From [Leptolyngbya] sp. JSC-1 (lineage in GTDB: Bacteria; Cyanobacteriota; Cyanobacteriia; Elainellales; Elainellaceae), in contig KL662191.1 in NCBI GenBank assembly GCA_000733415.1, positions 4,557,423 to 4,621,422 of the forward strand: a stretch of DNA of 64,000 bases, in the 5' to 3' direction. The position numbers and the translations under genes were made by a program. The notes beneath the pieces are model-generated. The model saw only the letters and a program-made list of their open reading frames with translations. It was not told the DNA's origin and made no database searches. Below, piece by piece: positions 1 to 8,055 of the stretch. Numbering within the stretch: the first letter of the stretch is position 1; each line of letters opens with the position of its first letter.

Positions 1-258
1 CGGGGCGTGTGCTGTAGTATGAGCAGAAGAGGGAATTGGTGGGACAATGCAGTCGCTGACAGCTTTTTTGGCACCCTCAAACCAGAGTTTGTTCATGCGC
101 AGAGCTTTGTCGCCAGAGAGATTGCAGAAACTGCGATTGTGGAATGGGTTGAGCTGTTCTACATTCGTCAACGAATCCATTCAACGTTAAATTATCTTTG
201 CCCTGCCCAGTTTGAACAACAGTATTGGTTGTCAGTGCAACTATCCAGAGCCACTTAA
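1..258 (+). CDS. IS3-family transposase (OrfB), C-terminal part
   Basis: This is the C-terminal 85 codons of a DDE-type transposase that would cut and join the element's ends. The frame is open from base 1, so the start is outside the window. The sequence SRRGNWWDNAVADSFFGTLK is the typical stretch leading to the last catalytic Glu of IS3 rve domains, and YIRQRIHSTLNYLCPAQFE is the usual C-terminal signature. The stop is 31 bp before the proposed IS tip. Nothing here shows whether the full element is still active. Confidence 0.88.
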   Translation, partial: RGVCCSMSRRGNWWDNAVADSFFGTLKPEFVHAQSFVAREIAETAIVEWVELFYIRQRIHSTLNYLCPAQFEQQYWLSVQLSRAT

Positions 259-289
259 TCAACCTGTCCACTTTTTTGGGGCAAGATCA
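1..289 (+). mobile_element. Right end of an IS3-family insertion sequence
   Basis: The window opens inside an insertion sequence. It holds the end of a transposase gene followed by a terminal region that reads, on the minus strand, TGATCTTGCCCC and then an A-run and GTGGACAGG. IS3-family elements typically begin TG and end CA, so the right tip is placed at about 289 (inference). The left end lies outside the window, so neither the inverted repeat nor the target duplication can be confirmed. Confidence 0.75.
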
Positions 290-389
290 AAGCTGGATTG
301 ACCCAAAACTCTGAACAGACCCGACCTGGAGTGATGACCACAATTAGGCTGATCAGGAAAACCGTCAGCCAGCCAGCGAAGAATGTCAT
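255..389 (-). CDS. Small membrane ORF after trpA, probably truncated by the IS
   Basis: A 44-codon ORF starts 4 bp after the trpA stop, on the same strand, with GGAG seven bases before its ATG. It begins MTFFAGWLTVFLISLIVVIT, a clear single membrane segment. From about residue 34 (position 290 downward) the reading frame runs into the IS right end, and the stop at 255 lies inside IS sequence. The native C-terminus is therefore probably lost, leaving a host-IS fusion. It is too short to name with confidence. It could be a small thylakoid subunit or an unknown protein. Confidence 0.45.
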   Translation of the reverse strand: MTFFAGWLTVFLISLIVVITPGRVCSEFWVNPALILPQKSGQVD

Positions 390-393
390 AAAA

Positions 394-1191
394 CTACTCC
401 AAAAGCGCCGCCTTCAAACTTCGACAGTAGGTTTCGATTGCCTGCAACCCATGCTCTGGCGATCCTTCGGCCAGCCGTTTGACAAAGGCGCTGCCGACAA
501 TCACCGCATCGGCTCCCCATTCCATCACCTGTTTCGCTTGACTGGGTTGAGAAATTCCAAAGCCGACCCCAATCGGTTTATCAGTCACGCCTCGCAGGTC
601 GGTAATTAGCTCCTGGACGCGAGTTTCGACCTGGGTTCGCATCCCAGTGACGCCGGTGACGCTGACCAGATAGATAAAGCCTTGGGAGCGTGCGGCAATC
701 TGGGCGATCCGTTCTTTTGGCGTCGTGGGGGCAACCAGCAGTGTAACTTCAATCCCGGCATGGCTAGCAGCCTCCAGCACACTCTCAACTTCCTCTAGCG
801 GTAAATCCGGCACCACTAGTCCCCTGGCTCCAGCAGCGGCAATGTCTTTCAGGAAGGTTTCGACGCCGCGATTCAGGATTGGATTGTAGTAGGTGAACAG
901 GATAATGGGCGCTTTGAGTTTGGGGCTGACGGTTTCCAGCATGGCCAGCACCTGCTCTAGGCGCGTACCGCGTTGCAGGGCGCGGGTGGCGGCAGCCTGA
1001 ATCACCGGGCCGTCGGCTAGGGGATCGGAATAGGGCACGCCCAGTTCAATCAAATCGGCTCCGCTGCGGTCGAGCAACTGAAGCGCCTGCGCGGTTGTTT
1101 CTAAATCGGGATCGCCGGCTGTAATGAAGGGAATCAACGCGCATTGACCCCGATCGCGTAGCGCGTCCATGCAGCTCGAAACTGAAACCAT
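394..1191 (-). CDS. trpA: Tryptophan synthase alpha subunit
   Basis: It cleaves indole-3-glycerol phosphate to indole and glyceraldehyde-3-phosphate as part of the cytoplasmic alpha2beta2 tryptophan synthase. The 265-residue length is normal. Visible signatures are LIELGVPYSDPLADGP, with the catalytic Glu of the family, PDLPLEE with the catalytic Asp, and the phosphate-binding GFGIS and GSAFV segments. It is the last recognisable gene of a minus-strand run ndhL, DUF3007, trpA, an order I know from other cyanobacteria. No other trp biosynthesis gene is adjacent, as is usual for dispersed cyanobacterial trp genes. Confidence 0.97.
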   Translation of the reverse strand: MVSVSSCMDALRDRGQCALIPFITAGDPDLETTAQALQLLDRSGADLIELGVPYSDPLADGPVIQAAATRALQRGTRLEQVLAMLETVSPKLKAPIILFTYYNPILNRGVETFLKDIAAAGARGLVVPDLPLEEVESVLEAASHAGIEVTLLVAPTTPKERIAQIAARSQGFIYLVSVTGVTGMRTQVETRVQELITDLRGVTDKPIGVGFGISQPSQAKQVMEWGADAVIVGSAFVKRLAEGSPEHGLQAIETYCRSLKAALLE

Positions 1192-1285
1192 AGCTATAAA
1201 AATGCTGAGATGAGGACTGCACCAAAATCCTTTGGCCGTCCCTCATTGTACAGCGCCAGGGTCAGGACAGGCGAGGACATACAAG

Positions 1286-1594
1286 CTATCCTTGCCGCTT
1301 TTCGGTTTCGATTTCGGCCTGTAGTTTCTCTAGCTCTTCCGGCGTCATTTCTTCTAAGCGCTTTTGCAGCACCGCATCTTCGTAATCCTTGAGCTGCTGA
1401 TTGTAGGTCATGCGTTTGGTCAGCACGCGGGTCAGATAGGTGATCACCCAGACCATCAGGCCACCTACCAGCAGCACTTGACTCCAGATACCAGCATTGA
1501 TACTGTCTAGCCCCAACCGCTCCAGCAGCAGATAAATACCACCGCCCGCTAGAAAAACGGCCAGGCCGATATAAATTACATCAATTCGACGCAT
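1286..1594 (-). CDS. DUF3007 membrane protein
   Basis: This 102-residue protein has two membrane segments (about residues 6-25 and 36-57) and a charged C-terminal helix rich in Glu and Lys (EEMTPEELEKLQAEIETEK). It matches the DUF3007 family of cyanobacteria and chloroplast-containing organisms, whose role is not established. It sits 26 bp downstream of ndhL on the same strand and upstream of trpA, so it is likely co-transcribed with ndhL. A link to the NDH-1 complex is only a guess from this position. Confidence 0.85.
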   Translation of the reverse strand: MRRIDVIYIGLAVFLAGGGIYLLLERLGLDSINAGIWSQVLLVGGLMVWVITYLTRVLTKRMTYNQQLKDYEDAVLQKRLEEMTPEELEKLQAEIETEKRQG

Positions 1595-1620
1595 GAATCC
1601 CTTAATTGGCTACTGATTGG

Positions 1621-1851
1621 CTAGCTCATTTGCCGAGGTTGGGGCCGGAAGTTGAGAATGGGGCTGAGCAACAGCAAACCGGGGAAAAACAAAAATACAA
1701 AGAAATACATCAGCAGCCGCTCCACCGACCGAGCCGTGTACCAGCGGCGTTGCAGGTAGAGATACAGCAAAGCAGGCAGGACCACAAGGTAAGCGCCACC
1801 CACGGCGAGATACAGTAGCGGTACAATCGGCAGAGTCATAGGCATTTCCAA
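1621..1851 (-). CDS. ndhL: NAD(P)H-quinone oxidoreductase subunit L
   Basis: NdhL is a small membrane subunit of the cyanobacterial NDH-1 complex in the thylakoid membrane, needed for cyclic electron flow and inorganic carbon uptake. The 76 residues contain two hydrophobic segments (about 6-30 and 47-64) separated by the charged YLQRRWYTARSVERLLMY loop characteristic of NdhL. The length is typical. It is the first gene of the ndhL-DUF3007-trpA run, and the plus-strand gene at 2038 diverges from it across a 186-bp intergenic region that should hold both promoters. Confidence 0.9.
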   Translation of the reverse strand: MEMPMTLPIVPLLYLAVGGAYLVVLPALLYLYLQRRWYTARSVERLLMYFFVFLFFPGLLLLSPILNFRPQPRQMS

Positions 1852-2037
1852 TTCAGCTCAGCAATTCCCTCAAACTTTCTTTATCTTACCGTCTTCCGAA
1901 GCACTCGACGGCGGCGTCAAATCGCCAAAAAACTGATGGTATCAGTTAGATCGGCTTATAGGAGCAGTCACCCTTGGGAATGCAAAGAATAGCTAAGCGG
2001 GCTTATCTTTCCCCTAGAGGCGTCTCAATATATAGAT

Positions 2038-2955
2038 ATGACTTACCCTCTGCCAGTCCCAACTACGATTGACTCGGAAATTGGCCCGGATGCATGCTGG
2101 CACGACCGAGTCCAGATTGCCCTGGCAATTGCCGACGAAGCCTTACTCAAATCGCTGCTCATCGACTGTACGCCGCCGCTAGTCCAAGCCCATCGGCTGG
2201 CTGGCGTGCGTTCGACAATTGGCGTGCCGGTTGCCGCAGACCGAGTAGCCGATGGCACGATTGAATTTGAAGAAGTTCACTGTGTGCTGGCCGAGTCGCT
2301 GGATCAGCTAGAGCAGGGTGTGGCCGAATACACGCGGCGAAACGGCAACGAACGCGGCTATCTCGATTTGACCCACTACGAAACGGAAACCCAGATCCTG
2401 GGGCAGTCGATGTCAATGACCCATGCGATTTCGCTGCTCTCCCATGCGGGCTACGGGGCTTCTCAGGTGAAGCATATTCTCAATTTGCCCTACGATGCTT
2501 GGCACAAATCCTGGTGGTACCTGGCCGACGAATGGGGCGAATTCACGATTCCGTTCTTGCGGCTGTTGCGCACCCGGCGCTATACCGACGGCACCTATAC
2601 GCTGCAATACAAAGACTTCTTTGCCCAGGAGCAACCTCGCTGTTTTAAGAGCCGCAATCAGCAAGTGCTGGTAGAAATTATGCCAGAGCAGCATCAATTT
2701 TCTGCCACTTTGGCCAAACTCAACTCGGCTCGTCAGCAAACTGGCATCTCGCAGGCATTGGTAATCTGTGACCGCATTTCGGACTTAGAGGCGCGGGGGT
2801 TTATCAGCCAGGGGATTAGCCTCTACGCGGCGCAAGAAATTGCTCTGCCGGTAAAGGCCAACTGTGACAGATGTGCTACCCAGGATTGCCCAATGCGAGG
2901 CCGAACCGATTCGCCGGTGTTGTTGTGCCAGCGGTTTTGCTTGAACCCAGAGTAG
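2038..2955 (+). CDS. Unrecognised cyanobacterial protein with C-terminal Cys cluster
   Basis: I do not recognise this 305-residue soluble protein. The N-terminal half is acidic (ADRVADGTIEFEEVHCVLAES). The middle is aromatic (WHKSWWYLADEWGEFTIPFLRLLR). Near the C-terminus there is a segment that reads like a domain selecting a ligand (SQALVICDRISDLEARGFISQGISLY), then a Cys cluster: CDRC, DCPMRG, LLCQRFC. The five to six cysteines suggest a zinc or Fe-S site. There is no signal peptide or membrane segment. It is monocistronic, divergent from ndhL, and followed by a heptamer repeat array. Confidence 0.8.
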   Translation: MTYPLPVPTTIDSEIGPDACWHDRVQIALAIADEALLKSLLIDCTPPLVQAHRLAGVRSTIGVPVAADRVADGTIEFEEVHCVLAESLDQLEQGVAEYTRRNGNERGYLDLTHYETETQILGQSMSMTHAISLLSHAGYGASQVKHILNLPYDAWHKSWWYLADEWGEFTIPFLRLLRTRRYTDGTYTLQYKDFFAQEQPRCFKSRNQQVLVEIMPEQHQFSATLAKLNSARQQTGISQALVICDRISDLEARGFISQGISLYAAQEIALPVKANCDRCATQDCPMRGRTDSPVLLCQRFCLNPE

Positions 2956-2983
2956 TTACTAACCCGAGCGCTTCATAGTCAAC

Positions 2984-3081
2984 CCCCACACCCCACACCC
3001 CACACCCCACACCCCACACCCCACACCCCTCACCCCTCACCCCTCACCCCTCACCCCTCACCCCTCACCCCTCACCCCTCA
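2984..3081. repeat. Heptamer tandem repeat, two unit types
   Basis: Six copies of CCCCACA (2984-3025) are followed without interruption by eight copies of CCCCTCA (3026-3081). This is a short tandemly repeated repetitive sequence of the heptanucleotide class common in filamentous cyanobacteria. It lies between the converging genes at 2038 and 3164. The two unit types differ by one base, indicating expansion of a variant unit. Confidence 0.95.
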
Positions 3082-3163
3082 CCGAAACACTATTCACCAC
3101 AGTAAGTTGGGTCAACCGCTCCTATTAATTGACTGGTAATTGAATTTTACTGCTTCCAAACAT

Positions 3164-3994
3164 TCATCTCAGCGCCTCTAATGGATTCAGCCAGGTGAGA
3201 ATTGTTTGTTTCAGTTGATTCAAATCGCGGTAGAACTCTTGTTTGAAAAATTGGCCGATGGCGTCGAGAGGCGTGAATTCCTTGCCGGTCTGCCAATTGA
3301 CATCTTGACCAAGCGGCGTCAGGTGACTGCCCTTGAGAATTTGAACGCTGGTGAGGTTAGGAAAGCGCTCTAGCAAAACGCCGTGCAAAGAACGGGTTTG
3401 ATCAATGTCGTCGTTGGTGAATTTAATCAGCAGGTTACGCGGTACTTGGTATTGTTCTAGAATTAGCTGGTTAGTTTCTTCTGGCGAAGGCGTGAACTCA
3501 ACATCGAATGCTGCGGCGAACTGAGGCGGCAACGGTGAGTTGAACTGAGATGCTAATTGGGACGTGAATTTAGAAAACTGAGTAAATTGCTCAACTAACG
3601 GAATCGAGCGTTTTGCCGGATAGTTGTTAAAGGAAATCAGAATATTACCAGCCCGCTCCTGCGGGAACAAACTGCCGATCAGCAAATGCAGCTTGCAGCC
3701 CATACTGTGACCAATGCCGTAAATGGGCAAGTATTGGCGCAACACCTCGGTAGTCAGATAATCCAGCGCCAGGTTGGACATCCGCATCACCCGCTGGGCG
3801 ATTGTAGTGTGATCCAACGTATTCACAAACGGGGTAGCGACAATCGCATATCCCTGGGCTGCCAATGCTTCGAGTATGGCTCGATAGGTGACTTGGGGAG
3901 CCGTTGCCACAAATGCCCCGCCCAAAAAATGAATAATCGCAATCGGACGCGGGGGAACCAACACCCAGTTGCCGTAGATTTCCTGCCACTCCAT
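3164..3994 (-). CDS. DUF1350 alpha/beta-hydrolase-like protein
   Basis: This 276-residue protein belongs to the DUF1350 family of cyanobacteria and plastids. The fold looks like an alpha/beta hydrolase: HFLGGAFVATAP near residue 22 resembles an oxyanion-hole turn, and GIGHSMGCK has the GxSxG nucleophile elbow with Ser at about 97. A late His (ILKGSHLTPLGQD) could complete a triad. The substrate is unknown. It is transcribed divergently from the ketosynthase gene at 4080, with 85 bp between them, so shared control is possible. Confidence 0.88.
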   Translation of the reverse strand: MEWQEIYGNWVLVPPRPIAIIHFLGGAFVATAPQVTYRAILEALAAQGYAIVATPFVNTLDHTTIAQRVMRMSNLALDYLTTEVLRQYLPIYGIGHSMGCKLHLLIGSLFPQERAGNILISFNNYPAKRSIPLVEQFTQFSKFTSQLASQFNSPLPPQFAAAFDVEFTPSPEETNQLILEQYQVPRNLLIKFTNDDIDQTRSLHGVLLERFPNLTSVQILKGSHLTPLGQDVNWQTGKEFTPLDAIGQFFKQEFYRDLNQLKQTILTWLNPLEALR

Positions 3995-4079
3995 AACCTG
4001 ACCCAGCTCGGTTTACATATCTTTAATTTTAGAACTTCTAGGCTAGACAGGGGGCAGCAGCCAGGAGACGGGGAGAACC

Positions 4080-6020
4080 ATGACAGAGAATGAGCTAGCC
4101 TGTATGGTTGAAAGCAACCAGTTTTTAGCAGCACTCTCACCTACAGAACAACGGGCAATGGAACCTTCAGCCAATTCTGTTGATCTCTCTCCTACCAAAC
4201 GGGCTTTACTGGCCTTGCAGCAGCTCCAAGCCAAGCTCGATGCCCTCGAAGCTGCCCAACAGGAACCGATTGCGATTGTCGGGATGGGTTGTCGGTTTCC
4301 GGGAAATGTGGAAAATCCAGCCGATTTCTGGCAGCTCTTACAAGCTCAACAAGATGCGATTACCGAAATTCCAGACGATCGCTGGGATTTAAGCAAATAC
4401 TATCATCCAGACCCCAACCATCCCGGCACAATGTTCAGCCGCTTCGGCGGATTTTTGCCGCACTTGCTCGAATTTGACGCCGCCTTTTTTCGGATTGCTC
4501 CCCGCGAAGCAACCAGTCTCGATCCGCAGCAGCGTTTGTTGTTAGAAGTAAGTTGGGAAGCGGTAGAACATGCGGGTTTGGCTGCCGATCGGCTCGTAGG
4601 CAGCAACGCAGGTGTATTTGTTGGCATTTGCAGTATCGACTATTGGCAGCGGCTGCTGAACCGTCACCCCAGCGAGATCGACGCCTACCTGACTACCGGC
4701 AACACCCACAGTTTGGCCGCCGGACGGATTTCCTATGTGTTTGGCTTCACGGGGCCTAGTTTGGCGCTCGATACGGCCTGTTCCTCGTCACTCGTAGCGG
4801 TACATACAGCCTGTCAGAGTTTGCGGCAGCGAGAGTGCGATCTGGCCTTGGCGGGAGGTGTGAATCGAATCTTGGAGCCAGCCAGCAGCATTAATTTTGC
4901 TAAAGCACGCATGATGTCAATCAGCGGACGCTGTAGAAGCTTTGATGCGGCAGCAGATGGGTTCGTTCGCGCAGAAGGGGCTGGCATCGTGGTGTTGAAA
5001 CGTTGGCGAGATGCGGTACGGGATGGCGATCGCGTCTGGGCGGTAATTTTGGGATCGGCGGTGAACCACGATGGGCGAGCAGGCGGCTTAACCGTACCCA
5101 ATGGCTCAGCTCAGCAAGCGTTATTGCGCCAGGCGCTGCAGCAAAGCCGAATTCAGCCAGCTCAGGTGAGCTACATCGAGACCCACGGCACGGGTACTCC
5201 ACTGGGCGATCCGATTGAAGTGAATGCAATTGGCGCAGTCTTGACTGACTCGTGGCCCCAGCCTCTCTATTTAGGTGCGGTCAAAACCAACATCGGCCAT
5301 ACCGAAGCGGCGGCTGGAATAGCTGGTTTAATCAAAACTGTGTTGGCCCTTCAGGCCGAAGCGATCCCGGCCAATTTGCACTTTCAAACGCCTAACCCTC
5401 AGATTCCCTGGGCTGAACTCCCCGTACAGGTGCCCACTCAACTTGTTCCGTGGCCTCAAGGGACTATGCCTCGCGTGGCTGGAATTAGCGCCTTTGGCTT
5501 CAGTGGGACGAATGCACATGTCATCGTGGCCGATCGACCACCAGAGTCTAACAATTCTGTTTCTCCTGATGGTTCTCGTCAACCTGAGAAACTTGCTGCT
5601 AACCTGCCCTATCTGCTAACCCTGTCTGCCCGCACAGAACCCGCTCTGCAACAGTTAGTAGAACGTTATCATCAACATTTACAGACATATTCCCAGATCT
5701 CGCTAGCCGACCTCTGCTACACCGCTAACCAAGGACGGGCACAGTTCAATCACCGACTGGCAATTTTGGCCGACTCGCTGCCCGATCTACAGCAAAAACT
5801 GGCGCAAATTGGCACAGGTTCACTTCCAAGCGGCGTGTTTCAAGGTCGAGTCACCCAACCTGTTTTGACATCAACAAACGATACTGCCTTTCCCGATTTG
5901 CAAAGCTTGGCGCAGCATTACGTGGCCGGAGCCTGCATCAACTGGACAGCTCGCGGCCATACGGTTGTTTTACCCACCTATCCGTTTCAACGACAGCACT
6001 ATGGCATTGAACCAACCTGA
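4080..6020 (+). CDS. Polyketide ketosynthase lacking its acyltransferase
   Basis: It would condense acyl thioesters in polyketide or modified fatty-acid synthesis. The order is: N-terminal helix typical of modular PKS docking (35-60); full ketosynthase from PIAIVGMGCRFPG (62) with an apparently intact triad Cys234 (DTACSSS), His369 (HGTGTP) and His407 (KTNIGHTEA), ending at GFSGTNAHVIV; the KS-AT linker (LLTLSARTEPAL to FQGRV); and immediately the post-AT linker ending LPTYPFQRQHYG. The roughly 300-residue AT expected between the last two is absent, as are ACP, KR and other domains. It must depend on separate AT and ACP partners. It heads a likely operon with the next two genes. Confidence 0.93.
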   Translation: MTENELACMVESNQFLAALSPTEQRAMEPSANSVDLSPTKRALLALQQLQAKLDALEAAQQEPIAIVGMGCRFPGNVENPADFWQLLQAQQDAITEIPDDRWDLSKYYHPDPNHPGTMFSRFGGFLPHLLEFDAAFFRIAPREATSLDPQQRLLLEVSWEAVEHAGLAADRLVGSNAGVFVGICSIDYWQRLLNRHPSEIDAYLTTGNTHSLAAGRISYVFGFTGPSLALDTACSSSLVAVHTACQSLRQRECDLALAGGVNRILEPASSINFAKARMMSISGRCRSFDAAADGFVRAEGAGIVVLKRWRDAVRDGDRVWAVILGSAVNHDGRAGGLTVPNGSAQQALLRQALQQSRIQPAQVSYIETHGTGTPLGDPIEVNAIGAVLTDSWPQPLYLGAVKTNIGHTEAAAGIAGLIKTVLALQAEAIPANLHFQTPNPQIPWAELPVQVPTQLVPWPQGTMPRVAGISAFGFSGTNAHVIVADRPPESNNSVSPDGSRQPEKLAANLPYLLTLSARTEPALQQLVERYHQHLQTYSQISLADLCYTANQGRAQFNHRLAILADSLPDLQQKLAQIGTGSLPSGVFQGRVTQPVLTSTNDTAFPDLQSLAQHYVAGACINWTARGHTVVLPTYPFQRQHYGIEPT

Positions 6021-6100
6021 TACAAGGAACCTGATACACTGAGCAAGGGTCAACTGTTCGAGTCAGTCTTTAACTCGATAAATCCTTCGAAATCGCGCCT

Positions 6101-6733
6101 ATGAGTCTTCAGCTTCCGCCCCGCTTGCGTCTTGTTTACCTATCTGCGCTGGTTTTGCTGCTCGTCCTGTTGCTACCCCTGAAGCTACTCGCTAGGACTC
6201 CTTTATCCCAGGTCGCTCGATCCCCTTCTCAACTAGTTGCGTTGACCAGTCAAGAGCAAGCGGCGCTGCGGCAAGGGCGAGTACTGCTGTCGGGCGATCA
6301 GGGCAACTACACGGCGCGAGTTATGGCCAACGGTTCAGTCGAAACAGCTTGGGCGGTCCTGACGGACTACAATAATTTCGCCAACTTTCTGCCCAGCGTC
6401 GAGTCGAGCCAACTGCTGCAAAGCAACGGCACCCAAAAAATCTTTGAACAGGTCAACGTGATTCGGATTTTTCCCATCACCCATCGAGAGCGGATTGTGA
6501 TTGCCGCTTCAGAAACCTATCCGACCAAAATCAGCTTCAGCATGGTGGAGGGCGATCTGGAGAAGTTGCAGGGAGCTTGGTACGTGACGGGAGCCGCCAG
6601 TCAGGTGATGATTACCCATCAGGTGATCGTGGAACCGGCCTCAAATCGCAGTTTGTTTTTCAATATATATAAGGACAATTTGCAAAAAACAATGGTGGCC
6701 CTAAAACAAGAGATCGAGCAGCGGGGACGATGA
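6101..6733 (+). CDS. SRPBCC (START/cyclase-like) protein, secreted or membrane-anchored
   Basis: This 210-residue protein has a long hydrophobic N-terminus (residues 7-30, LRLVYLSALVLLLVLLLPLKLLA), which is a signal peptide or anchor. The SRPBCC lipid/polyketide-binding fold follows: GSVETAWAVLTDYNNFANFLPSVESS, then FPITHRERIVIAA and SFSMVEGDLEKLQGAWYVTG. Members of this family include polyketide cyclases and lipid-binding proteins. Its ATG lies 80 bp after the ketosynthase stop, and its stop overlaps the next start (ATGA), which indicates translational coupling with the SDR gene. The ligand is unknown. Confidence 0.87.
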   Translation: MSLQLPPRLRLVYLSALVLLLVLLLPLKLLARTPLSQVARSPSQLVALTSQEQAALRQGRVLLSGDQGNYTARVMANGSVETAWAVLTDYNNFANFLPSVESSQLLQSNGTQKIFEQVNVIRIFPITHRERIVIAASETYPTKISFSMVEGDLEKLQGAWYVTGAASQVMITHQVIVEPASNRSLFFNIYKDNLQKTMVALKQEIEQRGR

Positions 6734-7542
6734 ACTGGCAGCATGTGATTGTCACGGGTGGATCGAGCGGGATTGGCAAGGCAACCGCAGAGCTGTTTGC
6801 CAGTCGGGGTGCCCATGTGACAATTATTGGCCGCGATTCCAACAAACTAGCGCAGGCACAGGCTGAAATCGAGGCAAGGCGAACCCAACCTACAACCGTG
6901 TTGCCCCTTGCTGCCGATGTCGCGGATCGAGAACAGGCACAACAGGCGATGCAGACCGCGATTGCCCAACTGGGCGCACCCGATGGCTTAGTCACCTGTG
7001 CCGGAATGGCCCATCCGGGATACTTTCGGGAACTGCCACTGGAGATTTTTGAACACACAATGGCGGTCAACTATTTTGGTACGCTCTATTGCCTCAGGGC
7101 GGTGCTTCCGGCGATGGAGCAGCAGCGACGCGGTCATGTGGCAATAGTATCGTCAGGAGCAGGGTTGATCGGGATTTATGGCTACACGCCCTATAGCCCC
7201 AGTAAATTTGCCCTACGGGGTTTGGCCGAAGCGGTGCGGGGAGAGCTGAAAGTGTGGGGCATTCGTACCTCGATTGTCTATCCGCCGGATACCGATACGC
7301 CTCAACTCGCCGCCGAAAATCGCACCAAACCGCCTGAGACGAAGCGAATCACCGCAACCGCAAAAACCTGGAGCGCAGCGGCGGTGGCCCAGCAGATTGT
7401 CAGCGGCATGGAGAAACGAGCCTTTGTGATTGCGCCCGGACAGGAGATGGGTGTACTCGCAAGATTACACAGCCTGATTGCCCCCGGACTCAACTGGTAC
7501 TTTGACCGGATTGTGGCTGAAACCCGCTCCAGTCGGAACTGA
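6730..7542 (+). CDS. SDR, 3-ketodihydrosphingosine-reductase-like
   Basis: An NAD(P)-dependent short-chain dehydrogenase of 270 residues. It has the Rossmann motif TGGSSGIGK at residue 10, the catalytic Ser (SSGAGLIG) and YxxxK (YSPSK). The segment YPPDTDTPQLAAENRTKPPE is the hallmark of 3-ketodihydrosphingosine reductases (KDSR/Tsc10), which reduce a long-chain ketone. Together with the ketosynthase and SRPBCC genes this suggests reduction of a long-chain keto intermediate, not a plain fatty-acid KR role (inference). It is translationally coupled to the upstream gene. No serine palmitoyltransferase gene is visible in the window. Confidence 0.9.
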   Translation: MNWQHVIVTGGSSGIGKATAELFASRGAHVTIIGRDSNKLAQAQAEIEARRTQPTTVLPLAADVADREQAQQAMQTAIAQLGAPDGLVTCAGMAHPGYFRELPLEIFEHTMAVNYFGTLYCLRAVLPAMEQQRRGHVAIVSSGAGLIGIYGYTPYSPSKFALRGLAEAVRGELKVWGIRTSIVYPPDTDTPQLAAENRTKPPETKRITATAKTWSAAAVAQQIVSGMEKRAFVIAPGQEMGVLARLHSLIAPGLNWYFDRIVAETRSSRN

Positions 7543-7737
7543 CAGCCTTTGATGAATTTTTTCCTTAAGAAATTATAAATCAGCGTCCATTGTACTAAGC
7601 CTGTGATACACTGGTGCGTCATGCGGTTTTCCCGGAGCCAACGTTAGTAGACTCACTGAATTCCGTGATCTCCGTCATGGGTTTTCTACCCAGGAGATTT
7701 TAGACTCGCTAAACGAATAGACTACGATACCCCATCC

Positions 7738-7941
7738 ATGCAATCCAGCCAGCAACAACGATTAATTGAATTCCTAGAGCGCGATTTGGCGATTCCCACT
7801 AGCGCCATCGCCATTGGCTTGCGTCATCAAGAACAATCAGTGCCGTTACCAGACAACCTGCTGCCCATGGTGCTGTGGCAGTACGGGTTATTGACGATCG
7901 AGCAGCTTGACCAAGTGTTTGAATGGCTAGAACATGCCTAG
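7738..7941 (+). CDS. DUF2949 small protein
   Basis: This 67-residue soluble protein is all-helical in appearance, with the pattern RLIEFLERDLAIPTSAIAIGLR and a C-terminus LPMVLWQYGLLTIEQLDQVFEWL. I recognise this as the cyanobacterial DUF2949 family, of unknown function. It stands alone, 195 bp after the SDR gene. The amphipathic helices suggest it works by binding a partner. Confidence 0.8.
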   Translation: MQSSQQQRLIEFLERDLAIPTSAIAIGLRHQEQSVPLPDNLLPMVLWQYGLLTIEQLDQVFEWLEHA

Positions 7942-8055
7942 GCAAATGCCGCAATTGCTAATCATAGAGACTATAAAAATCCGTATTCACCCGCATGTCT
8001 GGTTGTGCGTCTATTCGCAGTTTTTAAGTGTAAATGTACTGTTGAATATAACAAA

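Noticed and set aside
2984..3081. Possible CRISPR array
   Set aside because: Units are contiguous heptamers with no unique spacers and no cas genes are nearby.
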